From: Psychroflexus longus
GTDB taxonomy: Bacteria > Bacteroidota > Bacteroidia > Flavobacteriales > Flavobacteriaceae
DNA: 64,000 nucleotides
NCBI RefSeq assembly: GCF_020164595.1
Contig: NZ_JAIQZE010000004.1
Span: 1-64,000 of the forward strand
Direction of reading: 5' to 3'
Shown here: piece after piece, positions 26,712-35,595 of the stretch
Position numbering within the stretch: position 1 is the first letter of the stretch
How the letters are laid out: the number at the start of each line of letters is the position of its first letter
Program-made: the position numbers and the translations under genes
Notes under the pieces: model-generated
What the model saw: the letters and a program-made list of their open reading frames with translations, nothing else
Told to the model about the DNA's origin: nothing
Database searches by the model: none

Positions 26712-27620
26712 TTATTGATTATTAACAAATTTAAAATTTAGCTTTAAATCGTCGAATACTGCTGGGATAAACGGATTTTCTAACTGTATAAGCTGTCGGT
26801 TTTTTAAATTCAGTTTTTCGACTAAATTTCCGTAGTACTTATCAAAAATAGCATCTAAAGTGCCGTTTTTTTCAATAATTGATAATCCTTTTTCCAGGCG
26901 CATAGCCAATTCTGATTGATCAGGATTGACATAGAATACCAAAGGAAAAGGATAAAAAAACATCAGTTCGTCCTCGATGATAAGTCCTTCAATCTTGGAG
27001 GCTCTGTTTTCAAAAATACTCTTGACTTCATTGGCTCCTAAAGTGACATAATCAAAGCTATCATTGGCTAGTCTATAAAAAATATCATCAAATGTTCCTT
27101 CCTCACTTACATTGAATCCATTATGTCTGAATATATTGGCGTCGCTCCAGGTTTCAGGAATACCTTGAGTGAGTTGTTTGATGTTGGCTTCCGAAATCTT
27201 AGGGAATTTCAATGCATCTTTTTGGTTGATAATAGGAACACGGTAGCCCAAAAGATTTTTTGCTAAAGGTTTATTAATCACAATCACTTCATCATCATTG
27301 AACTTTTGATTACCTGCAATGGTGACTAAGACATCATGATTCTTTTGGCTAAATGCTTTAGATTCTTCATCTCCGGGATATTCTTCACAACTTTCTTTAA
27401 TCTTCCAAGGGCCAAATTCAGCAAAGGTAGCTTCAAGAATAGCTTCCAAAATTTCTCTTTCGTGATCTTGTCTGATTTCAGACCGGTTTCCATTCCAAAA
27501 ATCAACCGTTAGAGTATCTACATTAGAGTCAGCAGTTTCATGAGTATTCTTTTTCTCTGGATTGGATTGACAAGAAAACAAACAGAAAAATATCGTCAAC
27601 ATAAGCAAAGGTTTCAGCAT
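26712..27620 (-). CDS. Solute-binding-protein-like lipoprotein
   Basis: A 302-residue protein with a lipoprotein leader (lipobox LFSCQ) and the overall pattern of family 3 periplasmic binding proteins, including the late block ELAMRLEKGLSIIEKNGTLDAIFDKYYG. There is no ABC permease or ATPase nearby, so it may be an orphan sensor or a redeployed binding fold. I placed the start at the ATG at 27620 (MLKPLLMLTIFFCLFSC), as a start at 27638 would add six residues before the signal. It follows the divergent ggt gene by about 145 bases. Confidence 0.6.
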   Translation of the reverse strand: MLKPLLMLTIFFCLFSCQSNPEKKNTHETADSNVDTLTVDFWNGNRSEIRQDHEREILEAILEATFAEFGPWKIKESCEEYPGDEESKAFSQKNHDVLVTIAGNQKFNDDEVIVINKPLAKNLLGYRVPIINQKDALKFPKISEANIKQLTQGIPETWSDANIFRHNGFNVSEEGTFDDIFYRLANDSFDYVTLGANEVKSIFENRASKIEGLIIEDELMFFYPFPLVFYVNPDQSELAMRLEKGLSIIEKNGTLDAIFDKYYGNLVEKLNLKNRQLIQLENPFIPAVFDDLKLNFKFVNNQ

Positions 27621-27765
27621 TATTGTATTTCTTGGCAAGTTAGAGAATTGTATTTATTTGTTGGTATTTAGTTTAAACTTGAATTAGAATTCATATATAC
27701 TTTATTCATTTTGATTTATTATACACTTATATTTAACCTTTTAATTCATTTAAAACAATTCAGAT

Positions 27766-29502
27766 ATGCCGCTTTCTTCAAAAGTTTTTAGCCTTATAAT
27801 GTCAGTCATGATTTTTTGTTCTATGTTCTCATTTGCCCAAGCTGATAGAGAAGCAAATGGTCTTAATTTTGCGTCCAGATCTGAAGTGATAGGACAACAC
27901 GGTATGGTGGCTACTAGTCATCCACTAGCCACTCAGATTGGGTTGGATATTTTGAAAAAGGGGGGGAATGCCATTGATGCTGCTATTGCTGCCAACGCGG
28001 CAACCGGACTTATGGAACCAACAGGTAATGGGATAGGAGGTGACTTGTTTGCCATCATTTGGCATGAGAAAAGTCAGAAGTTATATGCCATCAATGCCAG
28101 TGGTCGTTCGCCAAGAGGCTTATCTTATGATAACTTGATGAAAGAACTGGATAAGATTGATAGTGAAACTATTCCGCCTTATCACTTACTATCTGTTTCA
28201 GTCCCTGGAGTGGTAGATGGATGGTTTGAGCTGCATAAAAAGTTTGGCTCTTTACCGATGAAGGAGATTTTAAAATCTCCAATTCATTATGCGGAAAACG
28301 GATTTCCTGTCACCGAAGCGATATCCTACAGATGGCGAAATAGTGTTCCATTTTTAAAATCGCAGCCCGGCGCTTTTGAAAGTACATTTACCATTGACGG
28401 GGAAGGCCCAAAGAAAGGTCAAATCTTCAAAAATCCCGATTTGGGAAAGACTCTGAGTTTGTTGGCCAAAAGTGGAAGGGATGCTTATTATAAAGGAGAA
28501 ATCGCCAAAAAAATAGACAAATGGATGAAAGAAAATAATGGCTATTTGCGATATAAAGATTTTGCAAATCACAAATCAGAATGGATTGAACCGGTTACCA
28601 CCAATTATAGAGGTTACGATGTATACCAAGTAGGAGGGAACGTCCAGGGCACAGCAGTATTACAAATGCTGAATATACTGGAAGGCTACGATTTGAAATC
28701 AATGGGGTATGGAACTGTTGAAACTCTACATGCTTTTATTGAAACCAAAAAGCTGGTTTACGAAGATAGAGCCAAGCATTATGCTGATGCTGATTTTCAG
28801 GATGTACCATATGATATTTTACTCTCAAAAGACTATGCAGAACAGCGACGACAATTAATTGGTGAAACAGCGATGAGCGATGTCAGTACTGGTGTTGAAG
28901 TCATTGAAGATGGCGATACGGTTTATCTCACAACAGCAGATAGCGAAGGGAATATGGTGTCTTTAATTCAAAGTAACTTTAGAGGAATGGGGACAGGTTT
29001 TGTTGTGCCAGGACTTGGATTCAGTTTTCAAAATCGAGGGGAATTGTTTTCTACCGATCCTCAACATCCTAATGTTTACGAACCAGGAAAACGCCCTTTT
29101 CACACTATCATTCCTGGTTTTGTGATGAAAGATGGCAAGCCATTTTTTAGTTATGGCAATATGGGAGGAGCCTATCAACCTATTGGTCATGTGAGTATTC
29201 TAACCAACATCATCGATTTTGGGATGAATATACAGGAAGCAGGAGATGCAGCGCGCTGGGATCATTCCGGCTCTTCGGAACCAACCGGGAAAATAACCGA
29301 CCAGTTGAATTCTTCGGGACAAGTCAATCTAGAGTCTGGAATTCCTTACGAAGTGGTTCGTCAACTTAGAGCTAAAGGGCATAAGGTTGAGGTTGGGAAT
29401 AGTTTCTTCGGAAGATACCAAGGCATTATGCGCGATCATGATAAAGAAATTTATTATGGTGCTTCAGAGTCGAGAGTCGATGGTCAAGCTGCAGGATATT
29501 AG
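27766..29502 (+). CDS. ggt: Gamma-glutamyltransferase
   Basis: A periplasmic Ntn-hydrolase that cleaves or transfers gamma-glutamyl groups from glutathione and related peptides. A signal peptide (to about FAQA) is followed by the large-subunit region with GMVATSHPLATQIGLDILKKGGNAIDAAIAAN signature pieces and the catalytic threonine at T385 in DGDTVYLTTAD, where autoproteolysis yields the small subunit. The gly-rich YGNMGG and RWDHSG blocks are present. The length of 578 residues fits. It stands alone; an in-frame ATG at 27799 is an alternative start. Confidence 0.95.
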   Translation: MPLSSKVFSLIMSVMIFCSMFSFAQADREANGLNFASRSEVIGQHGMVATSHPLATQIGLDILKKGGNAIDAAIAANAATGLMEPTGNGIGGDLFAIIWHEKSQKLYAINASGRSPRGLSYDNLMKELDKIDSETIPPYHLLSVSVPGVVDGWFELHKKFGSLPMKEILKSPIHYAENGFPVTEAISYRWRNSVPFLKSQPGAFESTFTIDGEGPKKGQIFKNPDLGKTLSLLAKSGRDAYYKGEIAKKIDKWMKENNGYLRYKDFANHKSEWIEPVTTNYRGYDVYQVGGNVQGTAVLQMLNILEGYDLKSMGYGTVETLHAFIETKKLVYEDRAKHYADADFQDVPYDILLSKDYAEQRRQLIGETAMSDVSTGVEVIEDGDTVYLTTADSEGNMVSLIQSNFRGMGTGFVVPGLGFSFQNRGELFSTDPQHPNVYEPGKRPFHTIIPGFVMKDGKPFFSYGNMGGAYQPIGHVSILTNIIDFGMNIQEAGDAARWDHSGSSEPTGKITDQLNSSGQVNLESGIPYEVVRQLRAKGHKVEVGNSFFGRYQGIMRDHDKEIYYGASESRVDGQAAGY

Positions 29503-29912
29503 GTGTAATGAAAATAAGTTTATTATAAAATTCCCGATGTCTTTTTCATGCTAAGAGCTTTAAGTTTCTCGCAAAGACCACAAAGGAGAAGATGCAAAAA
29601 AATATAAAGTTTTATTTATGGGTTTCCAATTTTAGGTATCTAAAGATTTTGAAGAGCAAGCTGACAAATCAATCGATTAATTGCTTCTCCGTTCAGTTTA
29701 CTAATTATTTAATTTAGCTTATATTTTAAATATGAATAATCATCCATAAGATCTCACAGGTTTTAAAATCTGCGAGGTCTTAAAATTAATTTTAAATAAA
29801 ATAAAATAATAAGTAAAAAAGTTCATTTTCCTATTGAATCCTAGATTCAAAAGAAACACTAACAAAAAATTTATGTTTTAAGATACGTTTTGCTTTTAGC
29901 TCTATCGATTCT
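29503..29912. other. Intergenic repeat-containing stretch after ggt
   Basis: No gene is supported. A TCGCAAAGACCACAAAGGAG-like piece (about 29569-29588) resembles a common flavobacterial intergenic repeat, and the palindrome at 29749-29780 belongs to the family seen at 17733-17765. The rest is AT-rich. Confidence 0.5.
29749..29780. repeat. Palindromic repeat AGATCTCACAGG.../...CTGCGAGGTCT
   Basis: Imperfect 16-base arms (13 of 16 complementary) around a central TTTTAAAA. It is related to the palindrome at 17733-17765. It lies well over 200 bases after the ggt stop codon and about 130 bases from the end of the convergent DUF5916 gene. Confidence 0.5.
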
Positions 29913-32117
29913 TTAAATATTCAACCAATATGTCAACTTTAAATTGATCGACCTAAATTTAGGTTGAAAGGAATTCACAAAGTAGTTGTCATTATAAACA
30001 ATAAAAAGATCAGACAAAGGGGCGAAGCGCCACTGAAGTCTTGAGTTAATTCCTAAATTATCACGCTGGTTGGCGTATTGAAAGACCGTAGACCAGAAAA
30101 TAGATTTCGTAAAAGTGAATCCAATTCTCGGAGAGACAAGCCATAAGTCGGCACTTGGTAAGGGGTTGGGCATTTCAATCCTATCATAATTTACACTTAA
30201 GCTAAGTCTTAGAACAGGCTGTAGTCTCAAAACTGCTTCTCCACCAACCGAATACCGATACCCGTTGAAAAACTCTCCAAATCCAGCGTCGCTTCTAAAC
30301 GAAAATACGTCAGCGTTATTACTTCTGTAATTAAAGTCTACAGCATTAAAGTTATATCCTCGGTTGGCCTCAAGTTGTTCGCCTCCCTCTGTTCCTGTAG
30401 GGTCAAAAGGTTCATTTAGAAAAATGTAGTTATTGGTGATGTTCAAACCAAATTCTGTAAAGTCTTTCATCCTCACCCGGTAACCTAGTCTAAACTCATG
30501 ATCTGATTTTTGATAATCCAGTTTGGGTCTCCAGATGACCGTTGGATTAAAATCAATCCTGTGATTGTTGACTTTTCCTTCCTTTGGCCAAAACAACCTG
30601 CTGACAGTAGTTGTTGATCTTAGGATGTCTTTTCGTAAGATAAATCCTAAATCTGAACGGAAATCATCTTCAATAAATGAAAGATCTGAAGATACATTCC
30701 AGTTTTTTGTATTTCTCCCTAATAATACCCCTGCAGAATGTCCATCGCGTTCTTCTGCCTGAAAAGATTTATGGCCGTAAAACTTGCCAAACCACACATT
30801 ATCATTGGTCGCCAGGTTATAATCTAGCCCAACAACTCTGTTGTATTTATCATTGGAATCTATAAAGTTATCAGAATCAAAGGTTTGCCGATTGATCATA
30901 AAAACACCAATGTTGGATCTGCTAAACACCTTTTGTTGTAAAGCAAACATCATGTTATTGTTTGAAGCGACTTCCTGTTCTTCGCTTTTGGCTGTTTGCA
31001 GATTAAGAAAGCCTAGTCTCAAGTCCTTATTGACTTTCCCACTTAGGCGAACACCACCTATAATATCATTTTCAACTCTGTTACCAAAACGATCTGTGGC
31101 AATACCTATCCGGCGTGAAAAAAAAGGATTAGCTAGGTTGGTATTTCCAAAATTTCCAAACAAATCATTGTTATCGATGAAAAATTGACGGCGTTCGGGC
31201 AGATTAACTTCAAACCGAGTTAGGTTTGTAAAAATATCATCTACTTCTACGTTAGAAAAATCGGGATTGAGGGTTATATCCAGATTCATGCTGTTCCCCA
31301 GTGATATTTTGGCATCACCACCGAATGTAAAATTGCTACTAGATTCATCAGCTGTGAAGTCTTTTTCGGTGATACCATTTATGAACGGTATTATCGCCAA
31401 AGGAGTTCTTGATCTGCCAAGTGGTTTTTCAAAATACATGTCGCCCATAAAGGCCAGGTTAATTACACTTTGGTTTTGAGGGACATTATACCAAACACTG
31501 CGTTCATTTGCTTGCATGTCGTAGCGATAGCTCTGAAAACGCCACTTGGTTTCCCCTTCTGCAAACTTAAAGGAGGTGAGCGGGATGGCCATTTCTGCAG
31601 TGTAGTATCCATCATAAATTTTGGATTCTCCAGTCCATTTTACATCCCAGGAAGTGGTGAAGCCACCAATGCTTTGACCACCTCCAGAAATGAAAACTTC
31701 ACGTCTCACTCCAAGGGGGTTGATTCCAAAAAGAAAAACGTTGTTTCCATCATTGAATGTGTCAAACAAAACACTGATGTTATCACTTCCTCCGGACCTC
31801 CAGTCACGTTCAAGCGAAGGAATCACATAGTCATTCCCAGGAGTGTAAACTTTTATACCCACATATAAAGTTTCGTCGTCTACCAACATTCGAATGTCAG
31901 TTTGGTATTTCGCAGGAATATCATCATTGGGAAAATACTCCTGAAACGGTCCAACGCTTTCTCCACTTTCCCAGGCACTTTCATCCAAAATGCCGTCAAT
32001 AGTAAAGTCTGCTTCTGTGTATTTTACAGTAAAACTTTTATCCAAATCTTGAGCGTTGGAAACTATAAACGATGAGCAACAAATTATAAAATAAAGGAAC
32101 GTAAAGAAACGATTCAT
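29913..32117 (-). CDS. DUF5916 outer-membrane protein with CBM9-like domain
   Basis: A 734-residue exported protein. After the signal peptide (to about SNAQ22), residues 30-220 form a carbohydrate-binding family 9-like domain (IDGILDESAWESGESVGPFQEYFP, TLYVGIKVY and FDTFNDG pieces), followed by the DUF5916 region, a large predicted barrel with ERRQFFIDNNDLFG and FFSRRIG motifs and a final strand LKLTYWLNI. Such proteins are frequent in Bacteroidota and probably sit in the outer membrane, but their substrate is unknown. It stands alone, convergent with ggt. Confidence 0.85.
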   Translation of the reverse strand: MNRFFTFLYFIICCSSFIVSNAQDLDKSFTVKYTEADFTIDGILDESAWESGESVGPFQEYFPNDDIPAKYQTDIRMLVDDETLYVGIKVYTPGNDYVIPSLERDWRSGGSDNISVLFDTFNDGNNVFLFGINPLGVRREVFISGGGQSIGGFTTSWDVKWTGESKIYDGYYTAEMAIPLTSFKFAEGETKWRFQSYRYDMQANERSVWYNVPQNQSVINLAFMGDMYFEKPLGRSRTPLAIIPFINGITEKDFTADESSSNFTFGGDAKISLGNSMNLDITLNPDFSNVEVDDIFTNLTRFEVNLPERRQFFIDNNDLFGNFGNTNLANPFFSRRIGIATDRFGNRVENDIIGGVRLSGKVNKDLRLGFLNLQTAKSEEQEVASNNNMMFALQQKVFSRSNIGVFMINRQTFDSDNFIDSNDKYNRVVGLDYNLATNDNVWFGKFYGHKSFQAEERDGHSAGVLLGRNTKNWNVSSDLSFIEDDFRSDLGFILRKDILRSTTTVSRLFWPKEGKVNNHRIDFNPTVIWRPKLDYQKSDHEFRLGYRVRMKDFTEFGLNITNNYIFLNEPFDPTGTEGGEQLEANRGYNFNAVDFNYRSNNADVFSFRSDAGFGEFFNGYRYSVGGEAVLRLQPVLRLSLSVNYDRIEMPNPLPSADLWLVSPRIGFTFTKSIFWSTVFQYANQRDNLGINSRLQWRFAPLSDLFIVYNDNYFVNSFQPKFRSINLKLTYWLNI

Positions 32118-32822
32118 TGAGTCTTATATTATTTCGTGTAATAAGAATATTTAAACTGTAATTTTAAAGAATCAATTGGTAAAATAAATCCATTTTTATC
32201 TAAAATCTGTAATTCAGACTTTACATTAATTCAAAAGTAAAATTTGCAATGCTATTAAGGAAACTTTAGGTTTCAACCTAAATGAAAAAACATAACAGTT
32301 TTACTGGTTTAGGTTAACACAAATATTTTGAGGCATAACTGTTAGAATCAATTTTGAATCATGATTAGTTTTAAATATGTATAAGTGTTTTCGATGCAAA
32401 CACTTTAAATCCGTTGTTTTCTAAATATTCTACACCTGATTGGATAGATGTAATTATATTTTGAAGTGATTTGTTCTAGTCAACTAATGCCTTTAGGTTA
32501 GCACCATTGAACATATAAAAATCTAAGATTCCATTTAATCGATATTCATTTAGTGAGAAATATGTTACAATGAAATTTCTTAATTTTATATTAAAATATT
32601 TAAGATATTTGCAGTACACTTTTAAAGAAAAATAATTCAATATCAATCCAAAATTAAAATAACTTATTACCAATGTTAATTCCTTTCGTTTTATTAATTA
32701 TCTGTAAATAATCACTAAGTAATTTTGATTAATGAAATATAATCGTATATTGTTTATATCCAAACAAGTTTTTATTTACGACAGATTCTAATAAATCATT
32801 CTCAATTGATACTAATAATTTA
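32118..32822. other. AT-rich 705-base gap upstream of the decarboxylase cluster
   Basis: I support no gene here. A minus-strand frame at 32476-32673 (65 codons, hydrophobic and aromatic, very AT-rich) looks spurious. A shorter minus-strand frame ending at 32371 reads SGVEYLENNGFKVFASKT, which looks protein-like and may be the remnant of a lost gene. The last 120 bases presumably hold the promoter of the cluster at 32823, where TTTTG (near 32722) and TATATTGT (near 32745) are only weak matches to the -33/-7 consensus. Confidence 0.4.
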
Positions 32823-34172
32823 ATGACTAAAATGCATACAAAATCTCAAGAGCTCCTTGACAGGAGAAAAAATATAGTCGCCAATGGTGTTGGGGTTTTT
32901 AATACAGCCACTGTAAGTGATGCAAAAGGAGCAATTATAACCGACGTTGATGGAAATGAGTTAATTGATTTTGCAGGTGGAATCGGTGTGGTTAATGCGG
33001 GTCATTGTCCTGCTCCTGTAGTCAAAGCAATACGCGAACAAGCTGGTAAATATTTGCACACCAGTTTCAATGTCGTTACCTATGAGCCATATATCGAATT
33101 ATGTGAAGAACTTGCAGAAATCCTTCCTCACGGTGATCATACGAAGGTCATGCTCATAAGTACTGGCGCTGAAGCTGTAGAGAATGCAATCAAAATTGCT
33201 AGACAAGCTACACAACGACCAGCAGTATTATGTTTTAGCGAAGCTTATCACGGTAGAACATTAATGGGAATGACTTTAACAAGTAAAGTGAATTACAAAT
33301 TTTCTTGTGGTCCATTCGCTCCAGAAGTTTATAGATTGCCATTTCCAAATTTCTATAAAAATGCAGGAAATCTTTCTATGGATGAATTTGTGGAAAACGA
33401 GTTGAGAAATCTCCGTGAAAGTGCCAAGACTTTGGTTGACATCAATACTGTAGCAGCTATTATTGTTGAACCAATACAAGGGGAAGGTGGTTTTAATCCT
33501 ATTCCGCAAAAATACCTCGAGGGTTTGCGAAAGTTTTGTGACGAATATGGCGTGATGTTGATTTGTGATGAAATCCAAAGTGGTTTTTGTAGAACCGGAC
33601 ACTGGGCTAGCTGGCAATACTACGGTGTACAACCAGATCTAAGCACCTACGCCAAATCTATGGGGTCTGGATTACCAATTGCAGCAGTCGTTGGTAAAGC
33701 TAAAATTATGGACGCTGCATTACCTGGAACCATAGGTGGAACCTATATTGGCAGTCCAGTTTGTTGTGCTGCTTCTTTAGCAACCATAAAATATATGAAA
33801 GAAATAAATCTTAATGAAAGAGCCATACATATTGGCCAAATCGTAATGCAGCGCATGAAAGATTTGCAAGAAGAGGTTTCAGAAATTGGAGAGGTAAGAG
33901 GAATTGGAGCCATGATTGGTATCGAATTTATTAAAGATGAAAATCCTAATTCTCCAAATACTGAACTTTGCGATCAAATTGTTAAAGGCTGTGCAAACGA
34001 TGGCCTTATACTTTTAAGTGCAGGTACCTATAAAAATGTGATCCGGATACTTTCCCCTCTAGTCATAACTGATGACGAATTAAATAAAGGCCTGGATATT
34101 TTAGAAAAGCATATTTTGAAAAATACCCGGAGCACAACTCAAAAAGTCTTGAGTTGGTTCAAAAAAAATTAA
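32823..34172 (+). CDS. Class III aminotransferase, GABA transaminase-like
   Basis: A PLP-dependent omega-aminotransferase of 449 residues, closest in motif content to 4-aminobutyrate-2-oxoglutarate transaminases. FAGGIGVVNAGHC lies near the N-terminus, STGAEAVENAIK binds the cofactor phosphate, LICDEIQSGFCRTG holds the PLP-contacting Asp, and K278 (TYAKSMGSG) forms the Schiff base. It would convert a terminal primary amine to an aldehyde. It opens the seven-gene cluster, which also contains a decarboxylase able to supply an amine and a semialdehyde dehydrogenase able to take the product. The true substrate need not be GABA. Confidence 0.88.
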   Translation: MTKMHTKSQELLDRRKNIVANGVGVFNTATVSDAKGAIITDVDGNELIDFAGGIGVVNAGHCPAPVVKAIREQAGKYLHTSFNVVTYEPYIELCEELAEILPHGDHTKVMLISTGAEAVENAIKIARQATQRPAVLCFSEAYHGRTLMGMTLTSKVNYKFSCGPFAPEVYRLPFPNFYKNAGNLSMDEFVENELRNLRESAKTLVDINTVAAIIVEPIQGEGGFNPIPQKYLEGLRKFCDEYGVMLICDEIQSGFCRTGHWASWQYYGVQPDLSTYAKSMGSGLPIAAVVGKAKIMDAALPGTIGGTYIGSPVCCAASLATIKYMKEINLNERAIHIGQIVMQRMKDLQEEVSEIGEVRGIGAMIGIEFIKDENPNSPNTELCDQIVKGCANDGLILLSAGTYKNVIRILSPLVITDDELNKGLDILEKHILKNTRSTTQKVLSWFKKN

Positions 34173-34233
34173 TAACAATATAATAAACTGGTTATTCATA
34201 ATGAATAGCTACTCACAATTAATAAATCAATAA

Positions 34234-35172
34234 ATGAGACCATTTGCAATAGCAGGAATACAAATGAAAGTTTCAGCGGTTAATTCTAATGTAGAATTGA
34301 TGAAGTTGAAACTAGATATAACAATGAGCCTTTATCCATGGGTAGAAATGGTAGTTTTTAGCGAGTTATGTGGTTACGGACCTCTTACTCATACAGCAAC
34401 AGAAATACCAGGATCGTTTGAGGAAGAAATGCAGGCTGCAGCAAAAAAGCACGGCATTTGGTTACTACCAGGGACCATTTTTGAAAAGAGTGAAGGGCAT
34501 ATTTACAATACAGCAACGGTAATCAATCCACAAGGTGAAGTTGTAACTAGATACAGAAAAATGTTCCCCTTTTACCCTTACGAAGTTGGCGTAACACCAG
34601 GTTCTGGATTTTGCGTATTTGATGTACCCGGAGTCGCGAAATTTGGTCTATCCGTTTGTTACGACATGTGGTTTCCAGAAACAGTAAGGACTTTGGCAGT
34701 TATGGGAGCCGAAGTAATTATTCACCCTACAATGACTGGAACAATAGATCGTGATATTGAACTTTCTATAGTTCGTGCGATGGCAGCTTGCAATCAATGC
34801 TATTTCTTTGATGTCAATGGGCTGGAATCCGGAGGTAATGGAAAATCTCTGGTTTGTGGACCAGATGGACGAGTCATTTATCAAGCTGAAGGAAACGAAG
34901 AGATTTTCCCTATAGAGTTAAATATAGAACGCGTTAAGCGAAGCCGAGAATTAGGTGTCCTTAGGTTAGGACAACCTCTAAAAAGTTTCAGAGACCATAT
35001 TGGTGAATTTAATATTTATCAACAAGGTGTTCAATTGCCTTATTTGGATTCGTTAGGACCTTTAATTAAGCCTACAAAAATGGATACTTTAGCAAAACTG
35101 AAGTTGCAAGAACACGAATACGAGAAGAATAATCCTATACAATCACAGGGATATAAAGGATTTTCAAAATAA
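34234..35172 (+). CDS. Carbon-nitrogen hydrolase (nitrilase superfamily amidase)
   Basis: A 312-residue amidase-fold enzyme with the complete triad E44 (FSELCGYGP), K109 (RYRKMFPF) and C142 (SVCYDMWFPE). The CYDMWFPE form resembles amidases and N-carbamoyl-amine hydrolases rather than true nitrilases. It could release ammonia or a carbamoyl or acyl group from an amine intermediate made by the cluster. It follows the transaminase gene by 61 bases and precedes a VOC gene by 15, so it is very likely co-transcribed. Confidence 0.85.
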   Translation: MRPFAIAGIQMKVSAVNSNVELMKLKLDITMSLYPWVEMVVFSELCGYGPLTHTATEIPGSFEEEMQAAAKKHGIWLLPGTIFEKSEGHIYNTATVINPQGEVVTRYRKMFPFYPYEVGVTPGSGFCVFDVPGVAKFGLSVCYDMWFPETVRTLAVMGAEVIIHPTMTGTIDRDIELSIVRAMAACNQCYFFDVNGLESGGNGKSLVCGPDGRVIYQAEGNEEIFPIELNIERVKRSRELGVLRLGQPLKSFRDHIGEFNIYQQGVQLPYLDSLGPLIKPTKMDTLAKLKLQEHEYEKNNPIQSQGYKGFSK

Positions 35173-35187
35173 TAAAAAACAATAGAT

Positions 35188-35592
35188 ATGGGCGGTACAG
35201 CACCGAAACACAAGAAAAAAGAAAGTATGAAAGATGCAGTGAGCTGGTTTGAAATACCTGCGCTTAATTTTCAACAGTCAGTCAATTTTTACAATCAAAT
35301 TTTTGGTATCGATATGGAAACCAAACTTGATGATAATTATGCAATGGCATTTTTTCCTGTAAAAAACGGTGTTGGAGGTTCCATAGTCGCTGGACCGGGG
35401 TCAACTCCAGGTGAGGCGGGTCCTTTGGTATATCTTAATGCAGGTGAGGATTTGAATCCAGTTCTTAATCAAGTAGAGCTAGCTGGTGGTCGAATTGTTA
35501 TGCCAAAGACTTTTATAAGTGATGATGCTGGATACTTTGCTATTTTTATAGATCCAGAAGGAAATAAGTTAGCTCTGCATTCAAGTAATTAA
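35188..35592 (+). CDS. VOC (glyoxalase/bleomycin-resistance fold) protein
   Basis: A 134-residue single-module VOC protein. The paired beta-alpha-beta-beta-beta halves are recognisable from VSWFEIPALNFQQSVNFYNQIFGI and the late FAIFIDPEGNKLALHS, whose E is a usual metal ligand. Members of this fold include lyases, isomerases, dioxygenases and binding proteins, so no reaction can be assigned. It lies 15 bases after the amidase gene and 3 bases before the decarboxylase gene. A basic N-terminus (MGGTAPKHKKKES) precedes the fold. An internal ATG at 35227 is an alternative start. Confidence 0.75.
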   Translation: MGGTAPKHKKKESMKDAVSWFEIPALNFQQSVNFYNQIFGIDMETKLDDNYAMAFFPVKNGVGGSIVAGPGSTPGEAGPLVYLNAGEDLNPVLNQVELAGGRIVMPKTFISDDAGYFAIFIDPEGNKLALHSSN

Positions 35593-35595
35593 ACT

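Noticed and set aside
32476-32673. 65-codon minus-strand frame
   Set aside because: Very AT-rich, dominated by F, Y, N and L, with no homology signal and no ribosome-binding site.
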